From Seohaeicola saemankumensis (GTDB taxonomy: Bacteria > Pseudomonadota > Alphaproteobacteria > Rhodobacterales > Rhodobacteraceae): a stretch of 64,000 nt of DNA. This document shows positions 17,204 to 24,461 of this stretch, piece after piece. Every line of letters begins with the position of its first letter. Within the stretch, counting starts at the first letter, position 1. The notes under the pieces were generated by a model. The model saw only the letters and a program-made list of their open reading frames with translations, did no database searches and was not told the origin of the DNA. The position numbers and the translations under genes were made by a program. Where the stretch lies: contig NZ_JAIUZI010000012.1 of NCBI RefSeq assembly GCF_020171285.1, positions 1-64,000 of the forward strand, read 5' to 3'.

Positions 17204-18073
17204 TTAACGCAGATCGGGGATTCCGCCGGGGATCTGGTCCTTTTCGCCCGGATTCAGCGCCAGACCCGCGAAATCGAACAGCTTCGGATCCAGCAGATGC
17301 GACGGCCGCGCATTCATCAGCGCCCGGAACATCACCTGCCGGCGGCCGGGGCTGTTGGCCTCCCAGCCGTCCAGAATCGCCTTGACCTGCTGGCGTTGCA
17401 GCCCGTCCTGCGACCCGCACAGATCGCAGGGAATGATCGGATAGTTCATCGCCCGGGCGAATTTCTCGCAATCGGCCTCGGCCACATGGGCCAGCGGGCG
17501 ATAGACAAACAGGTCGCCCTCTTCGTTCACCAGCTTGGGCGGCATCGTCGCCAGACGCCCGCCGTGAAACAGGTTCATGAAAAACGTCTCGAGTATATCG
17601 TCGCGGTGATGGCCCAGCACCACCGCCGAACAGCCCTCTTCGCGGGCGATACGATAGAGGTTGCCGCGCCGCAGTCGTGAACACAGCGCGCAGAACGTGC
17701 GCCCCTGTGGCACCTTGTCGACGACGACGGAGTAGGTGTCCTGATATTCGATCCGGTGCGGCACACCCATCCGCTCCAGAAACTCCGGCAGCACCGTCGC
17801 CGGAAACCCCGGCTGCCCCTGATCGAGGTTGCACGCCAGCAGGTCGACGGGCAGCAGCCCGCGCCACTTCAGCTCGTGCAAGACCGCCAGCAGGGTATAG
17901 CTGTCCTTGCCGCCCGACAGGCACACCAGCCAGCGCGCGCCGGGCTGGATCATGCCGTATTGCTCGACCGCCTCGCGGGTATAGCGCACGATGCGCTTGC
18001 GCAGCTTCTTGAACTGCGTCGTCGCGGGGGCGCCGTGAAACAGCGGGTGAATGTCGTCGTTATCGTCCAGCAT
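17204..18073 (-). CDS. ttcA: tRNA 2-thiocytidine(32) synthetase TtcA
   Basis: A 289-residue PP-loop enzyme that thiolates cytidine 32 in certain tRNAs, using ATP and a 4Fe-4S cluster. Seen: the PP-loop VCLSGGKDSYTLL near residue 52, the TtcA CxxC pair in TFCALCSRLRRG, a second CxxC in IIPCDLCGSQDG, and LGHHRDDILETFFMNLFHGG. Length and order of motifs are typical. It lies between the EAL gene and a divergent hydrolase gene. Confidence 0.96.
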   Translation of the reverse strand: MLDDNDDIHPLFHGAPATTQFKKLRKRIVRYTREAVEQYGMIQPGARWLVCLSGGKDSYTLLAVLHELKWRGLLPVDLLACNLDQGQPGFPATVLPEFLERMGVPHRIEYQDTYSVVVDKVPQGRTFCALCSRLRRGNLYRIAREEGCSAVVLGHHRDDILETFFMNLFHGGRLATMPPKLVNEEGDLFVYRPLAHVAEADCEKFARAMNYPIIPCDLCGSQDGLQRQQVKAILDGWEANSPGRRQVMFRALMNARPSHLLDPKLFDFAGLALNPGEKDQIPGGIPDLR

Positions 18074-18234
18074 GCCCCGCCTTTATCCGGGTCGCGCCCA
18101 CCGGGCAAGAGCCTCGGCCGTCTGGGCCGGAATAGGTGGGCTCGGACAGGTTTGGGTCGGTTTGGGTTGAGGGCCAAGACGTGATACCCTGTCCGCATTC
18201 TTCTTTGTCATATTGTTTTCAGAAAGGACATTTC

Positions 18235-19188
18235 ATGGACTACGTCTTTGTTGCCCGTGGCAAACAGGGCGACGGGTTCAGCAACGAACCCTCCGCCAGC
18301 CACTTTCTCGCCGTGCCCGACAGCGCCGCCGACATGGCCTATGCGCACAAGATCTCGAAAACCGACTGGCGCAAGGCGGTCGTGGCCGAGGCCTCGGGCG
18401 GCACACCCAACCCCAACACCGCCGGCGACATCGTGTTCTATGTGCACGGGTTCAACAATTCCCAGGCCACCGTGCTGGCGCGCCATCGCAAGATCAAGGC
18501 GGGGCTGGCCGCGCACGGGTTCACCGGCGTGGTGGTCAGCTTTGACTGGCCCAGCGCGGATTCGGCGCTGAACTACCTCGAAGACCGGGTCGACGCGAAA
18601 CTCTCCGCGCTGCGGCTGGTCACCGACGGTATCGGCACCTTTGCCGCGATGCAGACCCCGGACTGCCGGATCGACATGCATGTGCTGGCCCATTCGATGG
18701 GCTGCTACGTGGTGCGCGAAGCCTTTGACGACGCCGATGACCGCGCCCGCATTGCCGGGCGCAGCTGGTCGGTCAGCCAGGTGATGCTGCTGGCCGCCGA
18801 CCTCTCGGTCGACAGCCTGAACGCCGGCCATTCCAAGTCGTCGTCGCTTTACCGTCACTGCGTGCGGCTGACCAACTACTACAACCCGCTCGACGACGTG
18901 CTGTCGATCTCGGCGGTCAAGCGCATCGGCGTGGCGCCGCGCGTGGGTCGCCACGGCATGAGCCAGCCGCGGCACGACAAGTCGGTCAATGTCTACTGCG
19001 GCCAGCAGTTCCGCGTTGGCGGACACACCGGCGGCATCAACGCCGGTCACGCCTGGTACTTTGACGATGCGCTGCTGATGGAGGACGTGTTCCACACCAT
19101 CTCGGGCCAGCTCGACCGGCGCGAGTTCCCGACCCGGCTGGAACAGCTGTCGGACAAGGGCAACCTGGTGCTGGGCCATCGGGGGTAG
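18235..19188 (+). CDS. alpha/beta hydrolase (DUF900-like)
   Basis: A 317-residue predicted serine hydrolase. The oxyanion strand IVFYVHGFNNSQATV lies near residue 66, and VVSFDWPSADSALNYLEDR follows. The nucleophile elbow is HVLAHSMGCYVV near residue 160. A catalytic histidine is probably GHAWYFDD near residue 280. No signal peptide is visible, so it is probably cytosolic. I chose ATG 18235, preceded by AGAAAGGAC, because the upstream extension is non-homologous. It is the only plus-strand gene in this stretch and is convergent with yidD. Natural substrate unknown. Confidence 0.83.
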   Translation: MDYVFVARGKQGDGFSNEPSASHFLAVPDSAADMAYAHKISKTDWRKAVVAEASGGTPNPNTAGDIVFYVHGFNNSQATVLARHRKIKAGLAAHGFTGVVVSFDWPSADSALNYLEDRVDAKLSALRLVTDGIGTFAAMQTPDCRIDMHVLAHSMGCYVVREAFDDADDRARIAGRSWSVSQVMLLAADLSVDSLNAGHSKSSSLYRHCVRLTNYYNPLDDVLSISAVKRIGVAPRVGRHGMSQPRHDKSVNVYCGQQFRVGGHTGGINAGHAWYFDDALLMEDVFHTISGQLDRREFPTRLEQLSDKGNLVLGHRG

Positions 19189-19287
19189 CGGCGGCAGGGC
19201 CCGGTTTCACCGCCCGTCACGATCGCGTCATCGTCACGGTGCCTTTACTATCTGGTAAAGACCGGCGTTCGCGGCCCCGGATCACGG

Positions 19288-19361
19288 TGTACAAAACCGA
19301 AGAAGGCGGCGGGCGGGTCTGTACAAAACGGCAGAACCCGTCCGGCCGGCCTGTACAAAAC
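19288..19361. repeat. three direct repeats TGTACAAAAC at 32 bp period
   Basis: Identical TGTACAAAAC decamers start at 19288, 19320 and 19352. Spacing is exactly 32 bp both times, about three helical turns, so a protein could bind all three on one DNA face. They lie between the hydrolase stop and the yidD stop, in a convergent junction. The sequence between the decamers is GC-rich and only loosely conserved. Confidence 0.85.
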
Positions 19362-19368
19362 GGTGAAT

Positions 19369-19602
19369 TCAGGGATCGTCCCGGTCGGGCACCGGATCGT
19401 AGCCGTCGCCGCCCAGCGGGTGACAGCGTCCGATTCGTTTTGCCGCCAGCCAGCTGCCCCGGATCGCGCCGTGTTTCTCCAGCGCCTCCAGCGCATAGGC
19501 CGAACAGGTCGGCTGGTACCGGCAGTTGAAACCGACCCACGGCGAAAAAATCAGCCGATAAGCCCTTACAGGCAAAGCAAAAAGATGGGCGAGCAGGGTC
19601 AT
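19369..19602 (-). CDS. yidD: membrane protein insertion efficiency factor YidD
   Basis: A 77-residue UPF0161 protein thought to assist YidC. Seen are LPVRAYRLIFSPWVGFNCRYQ, the cysteine-containing PTCSAYALEALEKHG and the late GRCHPLGGDGYDPVP. The N-terminal part is amphipathic and membrane-associated in homologues. ATG 19602 overlaps the rnpA stop by four bases. The longer frame upstream is not homologous. Confidence 0.95.
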   Translation of the reverse strand: MTLLAHLFALPVRAYRLIFSPWVGFNCRYQPTCSAYALEALEKHGAIRGSWLAAKRIGRCHPLGGDGYDPVPDRDDP

Positions 19603-20012
19603 TTGGGTGGCCGGTGCAGCTTGGTGACTGCATAGGTAAGGTCGCTGACCAGCCTGTCAAAGGGGCAGTGGGCGGTTTGGTCGCGCCGGCCGATCAGGAC
19701 ATAGTCCCAGCCATCCTGTCCCAGCGCCGGCAAAACCGCCCGCGCCGCCGCCCGCAACCGCCGTTTCGCGCGGTTCCTGAGCACCGCATTCCCGACTTTC
19801 TTGGAGCAGGTATAGCCGACCCGGATGCCCTCTGCGACACCGGGGGCACGGCGCCGCGCCTGCACGATCATCGCCCCGGTCGCCTGTCGGCGTGCGCGCG
19901 ACAAGGCTATGAAATCAGGGCGTTTTTTGAGAGTGTGCAGGCGAACGGAAACCGCCGGGGGATTGTCCCCGGGGCTGGCTGTGCCATCCTGGGGGGCCTC
20001 CGGCGGTGTCAT
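19599..20012 (-). CDS. rnpA: ribonuclease P protein component
   Basis: RnpA binds the RNase P RNA and helps mature the 5' ends of tRNAs. Seen: the start LKKRPDFIALSRARR, VGYTCSKKVGNAVLRN, and the RNR motif NRAKRRLRAAAR with its basic helix. The 137 residues are somewhat longer than usual because of a 20-residue N-terminal extension rich in proline and glycine; translation may really begin later, near the conserved LHTLKKR. It lies 25 bp behind rpmH and overlaps yidD. Confidence 0.93.
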   Translation of the reverse strand: MTPPEAPQDGTASPGDNPPAVSVRLHTLKKRPDFIALSRARRQATGAMIVQARRRAPGVAEGIRVGYTCSKKVGNAVLRNRAKRRLRAAARAVLPALGQDGWDYVLIGRRDQTAHCPFDRLVSDLTYAVTKLHRPPK

Positions 20013-20037
20013 GTCCGTCTGACGGTCGTGCGAGAGC

Positions 20038-20172
20038 TTATGCGCTCAGCGACTTCCGGCCGCGCGCGCGGCGGGCGTTCAGGATCTTGCGGCCAGCTTT
20101 GGTGGCCATGCGTGCGCGAAAGCCGTGGCGGCGTTTGCGGACGAGGTTCGAGGGTTGAAAGGTGCGTTTCAT
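20038..20172 (-). CDS. rpmH: 50S ribosomal protein L34
   Basis: A 44-residue ribosomal protein with the invariant family start ([20 protein letters not shown]), then a basic remainder ending KSLSA. It is short and strongly basic, as expected. It heads rpmH-rnpA-yidD, 25 bp before rnpA. A promoter can be seen 66 bp upstream. Confidence 0.97.
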
Positions 20173-20238
20173 CGCTCCGTCTCCAATCTAGCGGTCGGGG
20201 AAGGCGCGGATTCGCCCCCGGTAAGTTCGAAGCCCGTC

Positions 20239-20266
20239 CTTTAAGGGGGCTTTGAAGCCAAGTCAA
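20239..20266 (-). promoter_or_regulatory. sigma-70-type promoter for rpmH-rnpA-yidD
   Basis: On the minus strand TTGACT, a 16 bp spacer and TTAAAG form a good -35/-10 pair, the -10 lying 66 bp before the rpmH start. No other well-matched promoter is seen in this interval. Confidence 0.6.
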
Positions 20267-20437
20267 ACCCAATGCTCCGGGTTTGACGAGAGTTTTTCAA
20301 GAAAACCGCATTTGCCCCTGCAAAAACAGGGATTTCGGCGGTTTCGGCGTAATGGATCTCACATTTCCGGGCCAGGACTTCAACCGCGCGTGATAGGGCT
20401 GTTGTCCGGCGGTATTGCAGCGCATCTTGGGCGGATC

Positions 20438-21199
20438 ATGACGCAGACCCAAGGCACCGACCCGGAAATGTCCGAAACCCCCACCCAGCCCACCGGCGGA
20501 TTTGTCCGCCATCTGCCCTTGCTGATCATCCTGGGCGTGGCGTTTGTGGGGTCGTTTGTCCTGCGCGATTACCTCAGCTTTGACACGTTGCGCGATAATC
20601 GCGCGGCCCTTCTGGCCTATCGCGATAGCCATTTTCTACTTATGGCCGTTGGGTTTACACTGATCTACGTCGCAATTGTCGCGTTTTCCCTGCCGGGTGC
20701 GGCGGTGGCCTCGGTCACGGGCGGGTTCCTGTTCGGACTGGCGGCGGGCAGCCTCCTGAACATCATCGCCGCAACCATCGGGGCGGGGCTGATCTTTGTC
20801 GCCGCCCGCTGGGGGCTGGGCGCGACATTGTCGGCGCGAATCGATGCCTCGGACGGCCGGCTGAGCCGGATCCGGGACGGGCTCAGGGAAAACGAGGTCA
20901 GTGTCCTGTTGCTGATGCGGCTGGTGCCGGCGGTGCCTTTCTTTGTGGCCAACCTGCTGCCCGCACTGGTCGGGGTGCGGTTCGCGACCTTTATGTGGAC
21001 AACGGCAATCGGAATCATTCCGGGCGCGGTGGTGTTCACCTGGATCGGCGTCGGTGTGGGCGAGGTGTTTGACCGGGGCGGCGACCCGGACCTGTCGCTG
21101 CTGTGGGAGCCGCATGTGATCGGCCCGATCCTGGGCCTGTGTCTGCTGGCGGCGCTGCCGATGATCGTCAGGGCCCTGCGGGGCAGCAAGGAAGGATAG
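20438..21199 (+). CDS. TVP38/TMEM64 (VTT domain) family membrane protein
   Basis: A 253-residue inner-membrane protein of the DedA-like VTT superfamily. Hydrophobic segments include LPLLIILGVAFVGSFVL and FLLMAVGFTLIYVAIVAFSL. The conserved re-entrant region is AAVASVTGGFLFGLAAGSLLN, and a second half contains LLLMRLVPAVPFFVANLLPAL. Members are linked to lipid scrambling or undecaprenyl-phosphate flipping. ATG 20438 was preferred; ATG 20468 is an alternative. The next gene starts 5 bp after its stop, so they form an operon. Substrate not determinable. Confidence 0.88.
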   Translation: MTQTQGTDPEMSETPTQPTGGFVRHLPLLIILGVAFVGSFVLRDYLSFDTLRDNRAALLAYRDSHFLLMAVGFTLIYVAIVAFSLPGAAVASVTGGFLFGLAAGSLLNIIAATIGAGLIFVAARWGLGATLSARIDASDGRLSRIRDGLRENEVSVLLLMRLVPAVPFFVANLLPALVGVRFATFMWTTAIGIIPGAVVFTWIGVGVGEVFDRGGDPDLSLLWEPHVIGPILGLCLLAALPMIVRALRGSKEG

Positions 21200-21204
21200 A
21201 TACC

Positions 21205-22623
21205 GTGGAGCGGATCAGGACGGATCTTTTGGTGATCGGCGCCGGCTCGGGCGGTTTGTCGGTGGCGGCGGGGGCGGCGCAGATGGGCGCGCAAGTCGTT
21301 CTGCTGGAAGGGCACGAGATGGGTGGCGATTGCCTGAACTATGGCTGTGTGCCATCCAAGGCGCTGATCGCCAGCGCCAAGGCTGCCCATGGACAGGCGC
21401 ATTCGGCGGCCTTTGGGGTCGCGAATGCGCACCCGCAGGTGGACTATGCAGCGGCCAAGGACCATGTCGCGGAGGTGATCGCACAGATTGCGCCAATGGA
21501 CAGCCAACAGCGGTTCGAAGGGTTGGGTGTGCGGGTGATCCGCGACTACGGCCGGTTCATCTCGGCAACCGAGGTGCAGGCCGGCGATCATGTCATCACC
21601 GCCCGCCGCGTCGTGATCGCGACGGGGTCGTCGCCGCTGGTCCCGCCCATTCCGGGGATTGATACGGTACCATTTGACACCAACGAGACGTTGTTCGCAC
21701 TGCGGGAAAAACCCGAGCACCTGCTGATCATCGGCGGCGGTCCCATCGGGATGGAAATGGCGCAGGCGCATGTGCGGCTGGGCTGCAGGGTGACAGTGAT
21801 CGAAGGCGACCGGGCGCTGAACAAGGACGATCCGGAGGCGGCGGCCGTGGTTCTGGACGCACTGCGCGCCGAGGGGGTCGAGATTGCCGAGGGCGCGATG
21901 GTCGATCATGTCTCGGGCCGGGCCGGGACCATCGAGGTCGCCGCGAAGGACGGGCGCGTCTTTGCCGGTAGTCACCTTTTGCTGGCCGTCGGGCGCAAGG
22001 CCAATACGGAACGGTTGAACCTGCCCGCTGCCGGGATCGAAACCATTAGGACCGGGATCCGCACGGATGCCGCTTTGCGCACCACCAACAGGCGGGTTTA
22101 CGCCATCGGTGACGTCGCGGGCGGGCTGCAGTTCACCCATGTCGCGGGGTACCACGCGGGGGTCATCATCCGCTCTGCCCTGTTTGGTCTGCCCTCCAGG
22201 GCCAGAACCGCGCATATCCCCTGGGCGACCTATACCGATCCGGAACTGGCGCAGGTCGGCATGACCGAGGCGCAGGCTCGTGACACCTATGGCGGCAAGG
22301 CCGAAATCGTCCGGTTCGATTATGCCCACAACGACCGGGCGGTGGCAGAGCGCCGCACCGCAGGGTTTATCAAGGTCATGGTGGTCAAGGGTCGCCCCGT
22401 CGGCGCCACCATCGTGGGCCATCAGGCGGGCGAATTGATCAACCTGTGGGCCTTGGCGTTGGCCAATAATCTGAAAATGGGCCAGATCGCCGGCATGGTT
22501 TCGCCGTATCCCAGCATCGGCGAGCTTAACAAACGCGTCGCGGGGGCCTATTTCTCCCCCAGACTGTTTGATAATCAGACGGTTAAACGCGTGGTCGGGG
22601 CGGTGCAGCGCTGGATCCCCTGA
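21205..22623 (+). CDS. FAD-dependent pyridine nucleotide-disulfide oxidoreductase (mercuric reductase/Lpd-like)
   Basis: A 472-residue flavoprotein with the FAD-binding GAGSGGLSVAAGAAQMG, the redox disulfide CLNYGCVPSK, VATGSSPLVPP and the second nucleotide-binding GGGPIGMEMA. It also has AIGDVAGG and a C-terminal dimerisation domain. The usual HxHPT-type base near the C-terminus is replaced by VSPYPSIGE, which lacks that histidine, so it is probably not dihydrolipoamide dehydrogenase. GTG 21205 follows AAGGATAG. It sits between the VTT membrane protein and a histidine kinase. The pairing with a TVP38-type gene recurs in many bacteria; the substrate is unknown. Confidence 0.88.
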   Translation: MERIRTDLLVIGAGSGGLSVAAGAAQMGAQVVLLEGHEMGGDCLNYGCVPSKALIASAKAAHGQAHSAAFGVANAHPQVDYAAAKDHVAEVIAQIAPMDSQQRFEGLGVRVIRDYGRFISATEVQAGDHVITARRVVIATGSSPLVPPIPGIDTVPFDTNETLFALREKPEHLLIIGGGPIGMEMAQAHVRLGCRVTVIEGDRALNKDDPEAAAVVLDALRAEGVEIAEGAMVDHVSGRAGTIEVAAKDGRVFAGSHLLLAVGRKANTERLNLPAAGIETIRTGIRTDAALRTTNRRVYAIGDVAGGLQFTHVAGYHAGVIIRSALFGLPSRARTAHIPWATYTDPELAQVGMTEAQARDTYGGKAEIVRFDYAHNDRAVAERRTAGFIKVMVVKGRPVGATIVGHQAGELINLWALALANNLKMGQIAGMVSPYPSIGELNKRVAGAYFSPRLFDNQTVKRVVGAVQRWIP

Positions 22624-22636
22624 CCGGAAAGGTGCC

Positions 22637-24022
22637 ATGCTGAACTCGCTTTCGGGCCGGTTTCTGATCCTGACGACGGTCTTCGTGATGCTGGCCGAAG
22701 TGTTGATCTTTGTGCCCTCCATTGCGCGGTTCCGCGAGGATTACCTGCTGAACCGGCTGGAGCGGGCGCAGATCGCCTCGCTGGCGCTGTTGGCGGACGA
22801 CATGCTGGAAACCGAGCTGGAGGCGGAACTGCTCGAGAACGCGGGCGTGTTCAACGTGGTGCTGCGCCGCGACGAGGTGCGCCAGCTGATGCTGTCCTCG
22901 CCGATCCCGGAACCGATCGCGGCGACCTATGATCTGCGCGATCCCGGTGCGATGACGCTGATCCGGGACGCTGTCGTGCGGTTGTTCACGCCGGACAATC
23001 AGATCATCCGGGTGATCGGCGCGCCGGTCCGACAGGCCGGTTTGCTGATCGAGGTCACGATGGAGACCGCGCCGCTGCGCATGGCGATGATCGACTACGG
23101 GTTGCGGGTGCTGGCGCTGTCGGCGGTGATCTCGGTCTTTACCGCTTTGCTGCTGTTCGGGGCGGTTCGGGTGTTCCTGGTCCGTCCGATCAAGGGTGTC
23201 GTGGGGTATATGCAGCGTTATGCGGCGGCCCCCGAGGATGCGCGCGGCATCATTCAGCCCAAGGCAGGCGTGACCGAGCTGCGCGAGGCCGAAGAAGCAC
23301 TGCTGCAGTTGCAGACAGAACTGACGCAGGCGCTGAAACAGCGCGAGCGGCTGGCGCAGCTGGGCGGCGCGGTGGCCAAGGTCAGCCACGATCTGCGCAA
23401 TATCCTGACCAGCGCGCAGCTGTTCACCGACCGGATCGAGGCCAGCGAGGATCCGCTGGTCCGGCGGCTTGCGCCCAAGCTGGTGGGATCCATCACGCGC
23501 GCGGTGTCGCTGTGCGAAAGCACGCTGGCCTTTGGCCGCGCCGAGGAGCCGGCACCCACCCTGACCATGGTCAACCTGCACGCCATCGTGCAGGACGTGA
23601 TCGAAAGCGAGCAATTGGCCGCTGACGCCAGTGATGTGACCTTTGCCAACACCGTTGCCCCCGGCATGACCCTGCGCGCCGACCCCGAACAGCTGTTCCG
23701 GGTGATCCTGAACCTCGTGCGTAACGCCCGCCAGGCGATCGGCGCGCGCGATATGGCCGGCACGGTGACAGTCTCGGCGCGCGATGACGGCAGCAAGTGG
23801 TGGATCGACGTTGCCGACACTGGTCCGGGTCTTCCGCCCAAGGCGCAGGAGCATTTGTTCACCCCGTTCCAGGGCGGCGCCCGCAAAGGGGGCTCGGGCC
23901 TGGGTCTGGCCATCGCGGCAGAACTGGTGCGCGGCCATGGCGGGCGTCTGACGCTGGTGCGCACCGGCGCGGAGGGTACTGTGTTCGAGTTCGGCATTCC
24001 GCAGGGGGACGGCACGCTTTAG
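22637..24022 (+). CDS. membrane sensor histidine kinase
   Basis: A 461-residue kinase. It has one membrane segment near residues 9-30, a periplasmic part of about 130 residues, a second membrane segment (LSAVISVFTALLLFGAVRVF) and a HAMP-like linker. The dimerisation helix carries the phospho-acceptor in KVSHDLRNILTSAQ. The ATPase has N-box NLVRNARQAI, DTGPGLPPKAQEHLFTPF and GGSGLGLAIAAELV. ATG 22637 follows CCGGAAAGG. It is third in an operon with the VTT protein and the oxidoreductase. No response regulator is nearby, so its partner is elsewhere. Confidence 0.92.
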   Translation: MLNSLSGRFLILTTVFVMLAEVLIFVPSIARFREDYLLNRLERAQIASLALLADDMLETELEAELLENAGVFNVVLRRDEVRQLMLSSPIPEPIAATYDLRDPGAMTLIRDAVVRLFTPDNQIIRVIGAPVRQAGLLIEVTMETAPLRMAMIDYGLRVLALSAVISVFTALLLFGAVRVFLVRPIKGVVGYMQRYAAAPEDARGIIQPKAGVTELREAEEALLQLQTELTQALKQRERLAQLGGAVAKVSHDLRNILTSAQLFTDRIEASEDPLVRRLAPKLVGSITRAVSLCESTLAFGRAEEPAPTLTMVNLHAIVQDVIESEQLAADASDVTFANTVAPGMTLRADPEQLFRVILNLVRNARQAIGARDMAGTVTVSARDDGSKWWIDVADTGPGLPPKAQEHLFTPFQGGARKGGSGLGLAIAAELVRGHGGRLTLVRTGAEGTVFEFGIPQGDGTL

Positions 24023-24087
24023 GTGGATATTTCCGCTGAATAGGGGTTGCAAAGCCGTTTGGCCGGGGATACATCCCCGTCCTTAGT

Positions 24088-24164
24088 GGACCGATAGCTC
24101 AGCTGGATAGAGTACTTGACTACGAATCAAGGGGTCGGGGGTTCGAATCCTCCTCGGTCCGCCA
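24088..24164 (+). tRNA. tRNA-Arg (ACG)
   Basis: A full 77 nt cloverleaf: acceptor GGACCGA pairs with TCGGTCC, the D arm holds GCTCAGCTGGATAGAGT, and the anticodon stem CTTGA/TCAAG carries loop CTACGAA, so the anticodon is ACG. The T arm has GGTTCGAATCC and CCA is encoded. The accessory block begins just after it, a common site for integration. Confidence 0.97.
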
Positions 24165-24461
24165 CTACACCCTGAATTCATTGTTTTGAAATTACTTGTT
24201 GCAGCAGCGCGGCTGTAGTTCGCCCAAAAACCCACCGCAGCCAGGTTCGTAGGTTCGCGATGCTGAATGCAACGGGATGCTACGGAAGGAATCATTCAAA
24301 CTGCAGTGATCCCTGAGAACAACTAACCCAAACCCATAGGATCAAAGGGGAGCAGGTCACCGCCGTTGGCCGTTACGTGCCGATACTGGTCACGCGGTCA
24401 GCATGCCAGATTTTCGCTGCAAGAGTTGAACCTGAGTTCCATGGGTCGTGATGAAGGAACC
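24165..24461. other. gene-free stretch downstream of tRNA-Arg
   Basis: These 297 bp hold no gene that I can support. Base composition looks more AT-rich than the preceding operon. I searched by eye for a copy of the tRNA 3' end further right and found none. Confidence 0.5.

Noticed and set aside
20173..20437. Replication origin near rpmH
   Set aside because: dnaA and dnaN are absent and no cluster of DnaA boxes is visible; only a promoter could be supported.
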